Shown piece after piece: positions 8,426 through 17,195 of a stretch of DNA of 64,000 nucleotides. Position 1 is the stretch's first letter; each line of letters begins with the position of its first letter. Origin of the DNA: Idiomarina sp. MD25a (GTDB taxonomy: Bacteria > Pseudomonadota > Gammaproteobacteria > Enterobacterales > Alteromonadaceae); contig NZ_MDGT01000003.1 in NCBI RefSeq assembly GCF_001870515.1, positions 1 to 64,000 of the forward strand, in the 5' to 3' direction. The translations under genes were made by a program, and so were the position numbers. A model generated the notes under the pieces. The model did no database searches. It was not told where the DNA came from and saw nothing but the letters and a program-made list of their open reading frames with translations.

Positions 8426-9046
8426 TTAAGACTTATCAAGTAAGTAACCTGCGAGCTTACTAAAGTCGGCAGCAAAGTCATCACTGTCACGGAAGCCTTG
8501 GGGCAACATTTTATATTTACCGTTCACAATAAACGTAGGTGTTGCACGCACTTCCATATCAGCCGCTGTCCGATCCATTTTACTCGCCGCTGCGCGTACC
8601 GCGAAGCTCGACATAGCTTTATCAAACTCTTCACCAGAAACGCCATTTAAAATGAATACATTGCGAATATCATCTTCGCTAGTCAGCATATTGCGCTGAG
8701 CAAAGTTGTAATCGAATATTGCTGGAATAATTTTTTCCTCAATACCGAGTTTCTGAGCAACAACAAAGGCTTTTGTCATCGTTTCACCAACATCATCTTT
8801 GGGGCTCAAAAATGACACGTGCATTTTCTCAAAAGCATCTGGGTGTTCTTTTTTCAAACGCTCAGCAATAGGCTCAAAGCGATAGCAGTGAACACAATAA
8901 AACGAGAAAAACTCGAGTATTTGTGCGTCACTTGTCGCTGCATCAGAAATCACTTCGTAATGGGTGCCTTCCTCAAACTCTTGAGCTTGCACCATGCCCG
9001 TTACCAACAGTAACGCGCTCGCTAATCCTAACAACCAGTTTTTCAT
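8426..9046 (-). CDS. dsbA: Periplasmic thiol:disulfide oxidoreductase DsbA
   Basis: A 206-residue thioredoxin-fold protein with a signal peptide (residues 1-21, cleavage after VQA). The active site is C51-V-H-C54 within FFSFYCVHCYRFEP and the cis-proline loop is T169-P170. DsbA oxidises cysteine pairs of exported proteins and is re-oxidised by DsbB. The valine replaces the proline of the usual CPHC; the dipeptide between the cysteines sets the redox potential of this family, so a modest change in oxidising power is possible. It follows srkA by 27 bp in the same order as E. coli (srkA-dsbA). Confidence 0.93.
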   Translation of the reverse strand: MKNWLLGLASALLLVTGMVQAQEFEEGTHYEVISDAATSDAQILEFFSFYCVHCYRFEPIAERLKKEHPDAFEKMHVSFLSPKDDVGETMTKAFVVAQKLGIEEKIIPAIFDYNFAQRNMLTSEDDIRNVFILNGVSGEEFDKAMSSFAVRAAASKMDRTAADMEVRATPTFIVNGKYKMLPQGFRDSDDFAADFSKLAGYLLDKS

Positions 9047-9073
9047 ATGCTCTTACCTATTTAATTCGCTTTA

Positions 9074-10060
9074 TTAATAACCGAGTTTAATGGGTGCCTC
9101 GTCTAATGCAGCCCGTTGTTCTTTAAGCGCTAATATTTGTGACTCCCAGTAGCGAGCTTCGCTAAACCATGGAAACGCACGTTGAAAAGCACTATCTTGC
9201 CAGCGCTTAGAAAGCCATGCCATATAATGAATGAGTCTAAACCCACGTAAAGGTTCAATAAACGCAATCTCTTTTTTATCAAAATCACAGAAATCTTGAT
9301 AGCCTTCAATCAACGCGTCGAGCTGACACGTTTGATCTTCTCGCGAGCCATTAAGCATCATCCAAAGGTCCTGTATCGCTGGACCCATACGACAATCATC
9401 TAAATCGACGAAGGTTAGTTCTGTATCATACTGCAATACATTACCAATATGACAGTCTCCGTGTAACCTTTGATAAGCTAAACTATCCCATGCAAAGGTT
9501 TGTAGTTTTTCTGCTAACGGCGATAAAATGGCCCAGAATGCAGCTTCTAGCTCTTGAGGTAATAGTTGTGAATGACGCAGCTCATCAATAGATTCCGATA
9601 ACAACCGTTGAATGTCGAATGATTCGCGTGCCTTAAATACGTCTTTCTTTCCAACTTGATGTAAACGGCCAATTTGACGCCCTAGTCGTTCCAAATCATC
9701 TAAGTCATTTGGTTCAAAAGCGCGCCCACCAATGCTTGGAAACACCGCAAAGCGGTAACCTTCATATTCATGTAAAGATTGGCCTGACACTTTTAACGGC
9801 GCTACAACGGGGACTTCGTCATCGAGCAGTTGCTGGGAAAACAGATGCTCTTCTTCTATTTGAGCGTTGCTCCAACGGTACGGCCGATAAAATTTAGCGA
9901 CATAGCGCATGCCCTCGTCACAGCGAAATTGATAGACCCTATTTTCGTAGCTATTGAGGGGAAGCAAACCCGAGCTTGGGAAAATACCCAAGCTCTCGAT
10001 AGCATTGATAACTACATCGGGCAACAGACCTGCGAATGCAAAGTCCTTGTCATTAACCAT
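9074..10060 (-). CDS. srkA: Stress response serine/threonine kinase SrkA (YihE/RdoA)
   Basis: A 328-residue protein of the aminoglycoside phosphotransferase/choline kinase-like fold. The catalytic loop HGDCHIGN begins at H200, and the metal-binding FVDLDD lies at about 217-222. E. coli SrkA is a cytoplasmic Ser/Thr kinase that protects against stress-induced programmed death and is co-transcribed with dsbA. Here it lies between ccoG (6 bp downstream of the ccoG stop) and dsbA, so ccoG-srkA-dsbA may form one leftward unit. Confidence 0.92.
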   Translation of the reverse strand: MVNDKDFAFAGLLPDVVINAIESLGIFPSSGLLPLNSYENRVYQFRCDEGMRYVAKFYRPYRWSNAQIEEEHLFSQQLLDDEVPVVAPLKVSGQSLHEYEGYRFAVFPSIGGRAFEPNDLDDLERLGRQIGRLHQVGKKDVFKARESFDIQRLLSESIDELRHSQLLPQELEAAFWAILSPLAEKLQTFAWDSLAYQRLHGDCHIGNVLQYDTELTFVDLDDCRMGPAIQDLWMMLNGSREDQTCQLDALIEGYQDFCDFDKKEIAFIEPLRGFRLIHYMAWLSKRWQDSAFQRAFPWFSEARYWESQILALKEQRAALDEAPIKLGY

Positions 10061-10066
10061 AGTGAC

Positions 10067-11491
10067 CTATTGATAAATAAAGCGAGATTCTTGCTTTATA
10101 GTAACACCTTCTGATGTCTCCGAGGTCACAACAAAGTTAAATTCGGTAATTGAATCACTCAATTCGTTGGGCGGTACCGCCAAGGTTATGGGTAAACTCC
10201 CCACTTCCCCTGCACCCACTGATTTCTTAGCATTGCCAATCAAGCGATACTGCGATAAGCCTTCTACATCAATCTTATACGTTTGATCAATCTGCGACTT
10301 GTTGACAATTTTCAGGGTATACACGTTTTCTATCTCGCCCTGAATATTTTCTTGGTACAGAGAGTTACGATCGCGCAATACATCCACCTCAAGCGGAACT
10401 CGTGTTGCGACATCCCAAATCATCACCGAAGTGACAACTAACATGATGACGAAGTAGCCAATCGTTTTCATTCGCCACGGATTGGTTTTCTGAGCTTTAT
10501 CGGTGGTATTCAAGTTGCGTTCAGTAGTAAACCGAATCAGGCCGCGTGGATAATTCATCTTATCCATCACATCATTACAGGCATCAATACATGCACCGCA
10601 ATCAATGCACTCATATTGTAGGCCGTTACGAATATCAATACCTGTTGGACAGACCTGAACACACATATAGCAATCAATACAGTGCCCGAGCCCTTTTTCT
10701 GCCGGATCCGCTTTGCGTGAACGTGGTCCGCGCGGTTCGCCGCGGTTCGCATCATAACTGACCGTATAGGTGTCTTTATCAAACATCGCTGATTGAAAAC
10801 GCGCATACGGACACATGTGAGTACACATGATCTCGCGCATATAGCCCGCATTACCGTAGGTACAAAACGCGAAGAACAAAACGGAAAATGTTGCCCAGAA
10901 ACCGGCGTCTAAGGTGAAGAAGTCAGCAAAAAGTTGGCGCACATCGGTGAAGTAGCCGACAAAGGTCAATGACGTGAGTAGCGCAACTGAAATCCAGCCC
11001 AGTTGTTTACCAGTCTTACGCCAGAACTTATCAAAGTCCATTTTGCGTTCGTCCAGTTTAATACGCTTGTTGCGCGGCCCTTCAAACTTCTTCTCAAACC
11101 ACATGAAAATAAAGGTCCAAGTGGTCTGCGGACACATAAAGCCACACCAGACACGTCCCCAGATTGTGGTCACAAAAAACAATGCTACAGCTGCAACAAT
11201 CGCGAACCACGCCAACACCGTGAAGTCTTGTGGCCATAATGTGAGGCCATAGATCCGGAAGCGTTGTTCCATGATATCCAGCAAAACTGCCTGCTGGCCG
11301 TTATAAGTTAACCAAGGGATGAGTGCAAAAATCGCAAGTAGAATGAAGCCCCAAGAGCGTCGAAAGTATTCCATCCCGCCTTTGACATCACGAACATAGA
11401 TACGATTGCGAGCCGTGTTTGAGCCGCCTTTTTTGGAAGGACGCTGGATCTTGACCTTATCGGCCGATTGAACTGTGACTTTTTGTTCCAT
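10067..11491 (-). CDS. ccoG: Cytochrome c oxidase accessory protein CcoG (FixG/RdxA)
   Basis: A 474-residue membrane ferredoxin. Transmembrane segments lie at about residues 48-65, 92-110, 160-180 and 195-212, with a further segment near 345. Two [4Fe-4S] motifs occur: C271-x2-C-x2-C-x3-C281 (CIDCYMCVQVC, then P) and C295-x2-C-x2-C-x3-C305. Additional cysteines are in WCGFMCP and CTHMCP. CcoG helps reduce copper for assembly of the cbb3-type oxidase. The ccoNOPQ genes are not in this window. The C-terminal ~110 residues form the Ig-like FixG domain. Confidence 0.93.
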   Translation of the reverse strand: MEQKVTVQSADKVKIQRPSKKGGSNTARNRIYVRDVKGGMEYFRRSWGFILLAIFALIPWLTYNGQQAVLLDIMEQRFRIYGLTLWPQDFTVLAWFAIVAAVALFFVTTIWGRVWCGFMCPQTTWTFIFMWFEKKFEGPRNKRIKLDERKMDFDKFWRKTGKQLGWISVALLTSLTFVGYFTDVRQLFADFFTLDAGFWATFSVLFFAFCTYGNAGYMREIMCTHMCPYARFQSAMFDKDTYTVSYDANRGEPRGPRSRKADPAEKGLGHCIDCYMCVQVCPTGIDIRNGLQYECIDCGACIDACNDVMDKMNYPRGLIRFTTERNLNTTDKAQKTNPWRMKTIGYFVIMLVVTSVMIWDVATRVPLEVDVLRDRNSLYQENIQGEIENVYTLKIVNKSQIDQTYKIDVEGLSQYRLIGNAKKSVGAGEVGSLPITLAVPPNELSDSITEFNFVVTSETSEGVTIKQESRFIYQ

Positions 11492-11525
11492 GACGTTACC
11501 ACTAGAAACAGGTCATTGTGCGGAC

Positions 11526-11536
11526 AGTATACCAGT
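11526..11536 (-). promoter_or_regulatory. Candidate extended -10 promoter of ccoG
   Basis: On the minus strand TGGTATACT (11534-11526) is an extended -10 element (TGn plus TATACT, 5/6 match) 35 bp upstream of the ccoG ATG. No convincing -35 or FNR box was seen. Assignment rests on this one element. Confidence 0.4.
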
Positions 11537-11553
11537 TATCATATAAAGCCGCA

Positions 11554-12783
11554 TTACTCTGCTGAATTTAAGATGCAATCTAAAAGTATGTTTGCACCCG
11601 CTTCGACATCATGCCAGTGAGACCACTCGTCAGGCGCATGGCTCACACCATTGACCGAGGGGATAAATATGAGTCCGGCCTGCGTAATCTCTGAAAAAAA
11701 CTGTGTGTCGTGACCCGCACCACTGGGCATTCTGATGCAGCTTAAGTTACGCGCTTTGGCGCTTTTTTCTATGATCTGCGTCAACTTATCTGAACAGGAC
11801 TGAGGCTTTAACCAACTGACTTGTTCATACTCAAACATCAGCCGGTGTTTACGAGCGATTGCAGATAACGCCTTGCGACACGCATCAGCAAGATCAGTCA
11901 TCACCTCATTACTCATATCACGTCCGACAATCGTAAATATGGCCTCACCCGGCACAGTATGTGGACTGCCAGGTTTGAGCTCAACCTTACCTACTGTGAT
12001 GCGCGTCTTATCGGTGCCATCCTCGGCAATAATGCGTTCGATTTCATGTGCAAAATCAGCTAATCCCATAAACGCATCGCTACGCATATTCATGGGCGCG
12101 GTACCCGCATGATCAGCCTTACCCTTTAAATGCACAATCCATTTAAACACGCCTGAAATCCCCTCAACGGCACCGATACTCACTTCTTCATTAAAGAGCA
12201 CCGGACCTTGCTCGATGTGTAGCTCGTAAAACGCCTTGAGTCGACTCGGTGGCCATGCCGCATCAAGCACATCCATCACATCAAGGTTATGCTTTGCCAT
12301 TGCATCTTTCAGGTATACACCGTCGGCATCATGCGCGGACATCAGCCAATCCATGTTAACGACGCCTGCGAGCGCTTGCGAACCCATCATACCGCCGAAA
12401 CGACCTTCCTCTTCTGCGGTACCAACGACCCATACAGGATGTTTCAGCTTTACATCGTTTTCTTTCAACGTGCGCAATACTTCAAATCCAGCTAGTACTC
12501 CGAGCGCACCATCAAACATACCGCCTGCCGGCACTGTATCAAGATGAGATCCTGTTAAAACGGCGGGTGTCTCATGGTAATCGCCGATACCAGCGAACAC
12601 ATTACCCGCGCCATCCATGTGGCATTTAAAACCTTCTTGCTCAGCCAAGTTCAGAAACCAACGACGAGCTTCCATGTCAGCATCGGTAAAACCCCATCGA
12701 TATACACCATGATCCGACTCGTTATAACCAATTTGAGAAAGCTCACGTAACGTTGATTTCAAGCGTTCAGCATTGATATTCAT
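11554..12783 (-). CDS. M20-family N-carbamoyl amino acid / allantoate amidohydrolase
   Basis: A 409-residue Zn-dependent hydrolase of the hydantoinase/carbamoylase subgroup of M20. Visible motifs are GSHLDTVPAGGMFDGALG (metal ligands H and D), AEEEGRFGG, YELHIEQGP and the C-terminal SGAGHDTQFF. These enzymes cleave N-carbamoyl amino acids, allantoate or ureidoglycolate-type substrates; the substrate cannot be chosen from sequence. The frame is open upstream to 12909, but that includes the terminator of the upstream gene. The ATG at 12783 with GGAGGA is clearly the start. No purine- or hydantoin-degradation genes are adjacent. Confidence 0.85.
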   Translation of the reverse strand: MNINAERLKSTLRELSQIGYNESDHGVYRWGFTDADMEARRWFLNLAEQEGFKCHMDGAGNVFAGIGDYHETPAVLTGSHLDTVPAGGMFDGALGVLAGFEVLRTLKENDVKLKHPVWVVGTAEEEGRFGGMMGSQALAGVVNMDWLMSAHDADGVYLKDAMAKHNLDVMDVLDAAWPPSRLKAFYELHIEQGPVLFNEEVSIGAVEGISGVFKWIVHLKGKADHAGTAPMNMRSDAFMGLADFAHEIERIIAEDGTDKTRITVGKVELKPGSPHTVPGEAIFTIVGRDMSNEVMTDLADACRKALSAIARKHRLMFEYEQVSWLKPQSCSDKLTQIIEKSAKARNLSCIRMPSGAGHDTQFFSEITQAGLIFIPSVNGVSHAPDEWSHWHDVEAGANILLDCILNSAE

Positions 12784-12833
12784 AGTTCCTCCACTCATTG
12801 TATTAATAAGCTTAGGACACATCAGTAAAAAGA

Positions 12834-12862
12834 TAAAAAAAGCCCACCGACAAGCGGTGGGC
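12834..12862 (-). terminator. Intrinsic terminator downstream of ahpD
   Basis: GCCCACCG (12842-12849), loop ACAAG, CGGTGGGC (12855-12862), followed on the minus strand by a U-rich tract (A7 on the plus strand, 12835-12841). It separates the ahpC-ahpD unit from the M20 hydrolase gene. Confidence 0.85.
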
Positions 12863-12923
12863 AAAGCGTTGTGAGCAGTTGGGGCTGCTCTAGACAGGGA
12901 TCGGAGCACAGCTCCTAGGGGGA

Positions 12924-13451
12924 TTACGACAGTTTACGTGCAGTCAATGCTGCATTAAGTACCGCCGCCAACTTAATTGATGTTTGAATCGCTTGTGCTG
13001 TGACATCATGTTGAACGAGTGTCTTCACGTGCGAATCAATACATAAACCACAACCATTTAACGCTGAAACAGCGAGCGAGAACAACTCAAAATCCGCTTT
13101 ATCGACACCGGGATTTGCCATCGCATTCATCCGCAGACCCGCTGGCATCTTAGAAAACTGTTTATCACTCGATAAGTGAAGAAAACGATAATAAACATTG
13201 TTCATCGCCATCAGCGTTGCCGCTAACTTTGCCGCCTGCTTCACGTTATCTTCGACTTTGTCACCAGTTTCGTTCTCAATCGTCTGAATGAGTTCTTCAT
13301 CGCCTAAGCTATACGCCAAGGATAAAGCAGTACCGTAGAATTGATCGGTCGTTAGACCGGATGTATCGACACTGTTAAACAGACTCGACAAATTCAGCTT
13401 AGTATCTTTGCCGTGGTCACCTAACAACTGTTTGTAATCTGCAATCGCCAT
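12924..13451 (-). CDS. ahpD: AhpD-like alkylhydroperoxidase (carboxymuconolactone decarboxylase fold)
   Basis: A 175-residue all-helical protein with the AhpD active-site signature CGLC-x3-H at C134, C137 and H141. In mycobacteria AhpD reduces AhpC and is itself reduced through lipoylated dihydrolipoamide succinyltransferase and lipoamide dehydrogenase. The same relay is inferred here because the gene follows an AhpC-type peroxiredoxin by 65 bp and no AhpF is present. Two ATGs are adjacent; the second (13451) has better spacing to TAGAGG. A terminator follows the gene. Confidence 0.88.
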   Translation of the reverse strand: MAIADYKQLLGDHGKDTKLNLSSLFNSVDTSGLTTDQFYGTALSLAYSLGDEELIQTIENETGDKVEDNVKQAAKLAATLMAMNNVYYRFLHLSSDKQFSKMPAGLRMNAMANPGVDKADFELFSLAVSALNGCGLCIDSHVKTLVQHDVTAQAIQTSIKLAAVLNAALTARKLS

Positions 13452-13516
13452 CATTACCTCTACCTCGACGAGTCATTTATTAAGGGGACTCGAGTGAGCC
13501 CCCAACCAATCATCAC

Positions 13517-14062
13517 TTACAGAGTGTCACCACCGACAGCACGGTTACATGGGCACAGCTCGTCAGTTTGTAAACCATCTAAGATACGTAATATCTCAGC
13601 AGGGTTCCGGCCGACGTTTAAGTTATTAACCGACACGTGTTGGATAACGTTGTGTGGGTCCACAACAAAGGTCGCACGTAAAGCCACGTTTTCTTCTTTG
13701 TCACGTACACCTAAACCATCAACGAGTGAACCATTGTCAGCGAATGAATACTGGTTCAAACGGTCAAGGTCAGGATGCTCACGACGCCATGCCAACTTAA
13801 CGAACTCGTTATCCGTGCTGCCACCTAAAACCACAGCATCGCGGTCAGCAAATTCTTCGTTCAACTTAGCGAATTCAACGATTTCAGTGGGGCATACAAA
13901 GGTGAAATCTTTTGGATAAAAGAAAATAATTTTCCATTTACCTGTAAAGCTGTCTTGCGTCACTGTTTCGAATGCGCTCTCACCATTTTCCTCTGGCATA
14001 TTAAATTTTGGCTTCGCAGCAACTACACTGAAATCTGGTAATTTATCGCCTACTGTCAACAT
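13517..14062 (-). CDS. ahpC: Alkyl hydroperoxide reductase AhpC, typical 2-Cys peroxiredoxin
   Basis: A 181-residue peroxiredoxin with peroxidatic C57 in FTFVCPTE and C-terminal cysteines C170 and C172 in ELCPCNR serving as resolving residue(s). It belongs to the actinobacterial-like AhpC group that pairs with AhpD, rather than the 187-residue enteric AhpC that pairs with AhpF. It reduces H2O2, organic peroxides and peroxynitrite in the cytoplasm. It is divergent from oxyR across 127 bp, the layout expected for OxyR-controlled expression. Confidence 0.93.
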   Translation of the reverse strand: MLTVGDKLPDFSVVAAKPKFNMPEENGESAFETVTQDSFTGKWKIIFFYPKDFTFVCPTEIVEFAKLNEEFADRDAVVLGGSTDNEFVKLAWRREHPDLDRLNQYSFADNGSLVDGLGVRDKEENVALRATFVVDPHNVIQHVSVNNLNVGRNPAEILRILDGLQTDELCPCNRAVGGDTL

Positions 14063-14189
14063 AATGTTGTCTCCTAATCATTGAGTAGTGTCTTAACGTT
14101 TCGAGGAGCATAGTAGGGAAATTTATTGATTGGATAAAACGAATAAAACCTATTAAGATAATCGAAAAAGCAATAACCACAGGTGAACA
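14063..14189. promoter_or_regulatory. Divergent ahpC/oxyR promoter region, probable OxyR binding area
   Basis: This 127-bp spacer is A/T-rich with spaced A/T-C/G half-site-like elements between about 14121 and 14168 (for example GATTGGATAAAACG, CCTATTAAGATAATC). OxyR boxes are degenerate, with four ATAG-type elements 10 bp apart. The position and the neighbouring oxyR make the function likely, but no box could be fixed confidently by eye. Confidence 0.4.
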
Positions 14190-15104
14190 ATGAGCAAATT
14201 ACCGAGTTTGAAGAATCTTAACTACCTGATTGCATTACATCAGCAGCAAAACTTTAATCGCGCCGCAGCCGCCTGTAACGTCAGTCAGTCGACTCTGAGT
14301 AGCGGCATTCAGAACCTAGAAGAGCAATTGGGCTGCCAATTGATCGAGCGTGATCATAAGTCCTTTTTATTTACCGCGCTCGGTGAAGAGGTCGTTGAAC
14401 AAGCGAGAAAGATTATCACCTCGACCGAAGAGCTGATGCACTATGCCAAAGGCCATGGCAATATTATGGAAGGCCCTGTACGCCTAGGTATTATCCCTAC
14501 CATTGCGCCCTTCGTCGTCGCTGAACTAAGTCGTCGCGTTCAGGCTAAGTTTACCAAACTCGACCTACAGATATCGGAAGATACCACGGCCAATTTATTG
14601 AGCGCTTTGCGCGATGGCGAGCTGGATATATTGCTGTTAGCGCTACCGATGGATATCCATGGCAACCAGAAGTGGTTACTCGGGCGCGATCCGTTCAAGT
14701 TGGTTGCGCACAAAGAAATAGCTGATCAGCTTGGAGAGCCCGTTGACTACGATAAGCTACCCGATGGTAGTATTTTCTTGCTCGAGAAAGAGCACTGTTT
14801 AACGGGGCATGCGGTATCGGCATGCCAATTAACCGATACGGTTAAAGTCAACCCGTTTACGGCGACGAGCTTACACAGCCTAGTTCAGATGGCCGATGCT
14901 AAGAAAGGTGCGACGTTTATGTCACAAATGGCCATCGACCGCGGCATCCTCGATAACACCGACCTCAAGCCATTGAAGCCAGCAGGTCAGGAGGCGTTCC
15001 GTGATATAGGTATGGTTTATCGGCCTACCACAAGTCGACGCCAAACCTTTCGTAAGCTGGCAGAACTCATTGCTCCGTTACTGCCAGTAAATACGCTGAA
15101 CTAA
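14190..15104 (+). CDS. oxyR: Hydrogen peroxide-sensing LysR regulator OxyR
   Basis: A 304-residue LysR-type regulator with an N-terminal winged helix-turn-helix (residues 1-60, NFNRAAAACNVSQSTLSSGI). The redox cysteines are C203 and C212 in EHCLTGHAVSAC, the same nine-residue spacing as C199/C208 of E. coli OxyR, which form the activating disulfide. AGGTG precedes the ATG. It is divergently arranged with ahpC-ahpD, which it most likely activates on peroxide exposure. Confidence 0.95.
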   Translation: MSKLPSLKNLNYLIALHQQQNFNRAAAACNVSQSTLSSGIQNLEEQLGCQLIERDHKSFLFTALGEEVVEQARKIITSTEELMHYAKGHGNIMEGPVRLGIIPTIAPFVVAELSRRVQAKFTKLDLQISEDTTANLLSALRDGELDILLLALPMDIHGNQKWLLGRDPFKLVAHKEIADQLGEPVDYDKLPDGSIFLLEKEHCLTGHAVSACQLTDTVKVNPFTATSLHSLVQMADAKKGATFMSQMAIDRGILDNTDLKPLKPAGQEAFRDIGMVYRPTTSRRQTFRKLAELIAPLLPVNTLN

Positions 15105-15106
15105 GT

Positions 15107-16621
15107 CTATCGCCGACGTGCTGGCGGTAGCGGATAACGCTCCGCCAGACTGATACTTTCGCCATCCGGTTTAATAACACGCGCATGGCGACGATTAAGC
15201 TGGCGCGGATCGGTCACTCCACACGAATGAGCAATTATATTAACGCCATACTCGAGGTATTTATGGTAATTGGCGACGCGTTCCGATTTATCTTGTGGAT
15301 CTAAACCACGTTGCAATTTCGGGTCATCGGTCGTCACACCGGTCGGGCAAGTGTTTTTATTACACTGCATGGCTTGAATACAACCGAGCGAAAACATAAA
15401 ACCACGGGCTGAGACAACAAAGTCAGCTCCCATCGCAATCGCCCAAGCAACATCCGCAGGCGAGATCATTTTGCCAGAGCAAATGATACGAATACGTTTG
15501 TGTAAACCTGCTTCTGTTAGTTTATCGACCAAGATAGGTAAGCTCTCTGAAAGCTTTAAACCCACATAATCAATCAGTGGCTGCGGTGCCGCTCCTGTAC
15601 CACCATCCGCACTATCGAGCGTAATAAAATCTGGGGCCGCTTCTTCACCGCGGCTGAGTATGCTATCGACTAACTCGTCAATCCAGCTTGGGTCACCCAT
15701 GACAAACTTAAAGCCTGTCGGCTTACCAGTAATTGTGCGTACTTTATCGATGAAATCGAGTAGCTCTTCATTATTGCTAATTTCAAGGTGGCGGTTAGGA
15801 CTGATCGCATCTTCACCCACTTTAATACCGCGGATTTCAGCAATTTCTTGGTTGACCTTAATGCCCGGAAGAATACCGCCTTTACCTGGTTTGGCACCCT
15901 GACTTAATTTAATTTCGAACATTTTAACCGAATCATGACGACCTAATTCAGCTAAACGTGACTCATCGAGTTTACCGTCTTGCGTGCGCACACCGAACTT
16001 TGCAGTGCCCATTTGAAAAACCACATCGCAGTGACCCGATAAGTGATAGGGCGACAGTCCGCCTTCACCGGTATTAAGCCAGCAACCTGCCTTTTTAGCA
16101 CCGGCAGATAATGCTTTAACCGCAACCGGCGACAACGCGCCATAACTCATACCCGAAATATGAAAATACGAAGTGGGCGAGTAGGGTTTGCTGCAGTACG
16201 GTCCAATTTTTACGGGCTGAGGACTCACTGATTGCTCAGCAAGCGGCGGGTAAGGTGCATTACTAAAAATAATGGTTCCAGTACGGGTCAAATCTCGGGT
16301 CGAACCAAAGGCAACATTGCGATCGGCGTTTTTAGCGGCACGATAAACCCAACTTCGTTGCGCACGATTAAAAGGCATTTCTTCACGATCCATAGCGAAG
16401 AAATACTGCCGCATAAATTCGCCCATGCGTTCAAATATGTAGCGAAATCGTCCCACAACGGGGTAGTTACGCCGGATAGTGTGACGCGTTTGTATCTTAT
16501 CAACAACATACATCACACCCACACTGACGACGAGCGCAATAATACCTAAAACAAAAAGCGCCGCTAACCATTGTGCGACGGTTAGCAGCGCTGAGTTATC
16601 AAACCAAGATTGACTTTCCAT
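15107..16621 (-). CDS. Membrane-anchored FMN-binding glutamate synthase family protein
   Basis: A 504-residue protein with one N-terminal membrane segment (residues ~13-38) and a GltB-type FMN/(beta/alpha)8 domain (COG0069-like). Seen motifs are GMSYGALSPVAVKALSAGA, NTGEGGLSPYH, the phosphate-binding loop region DGGTGAAPQPL, and a cysteine cluster in GCIQAMQCNKNTCPTGV resembling the 3Fe-4S site of glutamate synthase. It lacks the class II amidotransferase domain and the GltB C-terminal beta-helix, so it is not a complete GOGAT; its true reaction is unknown. Its ATG shares a base with the stop of the upstream lipoprotein gene (TAATG), implying coupled expression. It ends 2 bp from convergent oxyR. 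Confidence 0.85.
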   Translation of the reverse strand: MESQSWFDNSALLTVAQWLAALFVLGIIALVVSVGVMYVVDKIQTRHTIRRNYPVVGRFRYIFERMGEFMRQYFFAMDREEMPFNRAQRSWVYRAAKNADRNVAFGSTRDLTRTGTIIFSNAPYPPLAEQSVSPQPVKIGPYCSKPYSPTSYFHISGMSYGALSPVAVKALSAGAKKAGCWLNTGEGGLSPYHLSGHCDVVFQMGTAKFGVRTQDGKLDESRLAELGRHDSVKMFEIKLSQGAKPGKGGILPGIKVNQEIAEIRGIKVGEDAISPNRHLEISNNEELLDFIDKVRTITGKPTGFKFVMGDPSWIDELVDSILSRGEEAAPDFITLDSADGGTGAAPQPLIDYVGLKLSESLPILVDKLTEAGLHKRIRIICSGKMISPADVAWAIAMGADFVVSARGFMFSLGCIQAMQCNKNTCPTGVTTDDPKLQRGLDPQDKSERVANYHKYLEYGVNIIAHSCGVTDPRQLNRRHARVIKPDGESISLAERYPLPPARRR

Positions 16622-17046
16622 TATCGAGCTTCTTGTACCTTATTCAGTGAAGCTGTGATGGAATCTGCATTAACACCTTCCATTGAGCGTGTTTGCAATT
16701 GACTCCAATCGACTGGCCCACCGACATGATCTTCAATCAATCGACGGCTTTCGTCCTTGGTGAGAGGACCATCCACTTTAATTGTGTACAAGCCATCGCC
16801 CTCATGTGTATCCGCATTAGCAGAGTTCGGCAAATAGATAGTGCCGTTATTAAAGTCCACAGCGTATGCAATTAGACCAGGGATAACGAAAAGTAGCAGA
16901 CCAACACCATTAAGTGCTGCGACACCCGCATCGATGCGTCCACCGGTTTGTCCCTTACGCTCTGGATACAGTAAGGTTCCACACGCTGTTAAGTGGAGAA
17001 TCAGTGTGACACTGACAGCGGCTTTTAACAATGACTTGGATTTCAT
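16621..17046 (-). CDS. Small lipoprotein of unknown function
   Basis: A 141-residue protein with a signal peptide and lipobox (LHLTAC, cysteine near residue 22), followed by GTLLYPERKGQ and a hydrophobic segment (VALNGVGLLLFVIPGLIAYAVDF, ~45-67). The rest is soluble with no recognised domain. The frame is open to 17088, but AAGGA lies 6 nt before the ATG at 17046 and that start gives a clean MKSKSLLKAA signal peptide. It overlaps the GltB-like gene by one base, so the two probably act together at the membrane; this is inference from coupling. Confidence 0.75.
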   Translation of the reverse strand: MKSKSLLKAAVSVTLILHLTACGTLLYPERKGQTGGRIDAGVAALNGVGLLLFVIPGLIAYAVDFNNGTIYLPNSANADTHEGDGLYTIKVDGPLTKDESRRLIEDHVGGPVDWSQLQTRSMEGVNADSITASLNKVQEAR

Positions 17047-17195
17047 AAGCATTCCTTTAGTTTTGTAATTTATAATTAACAACATCATTAAGTAAGGCTG
17101 TGATCTATAAAGAGATCAAGAAAAGTCATCAAAATCTGAAATTAATACGTATACTAAAAATATTAAAAACTATACAAGTTAATTATGGAGGCTCC

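Noticed and set aside
12784-12909. N-terminal extension of the M20 hydrolase frame
   Set aside because: It contains the ahpD terminator and lacks a ribosome-binding site; GGAGGA marks the ATG at 12783.
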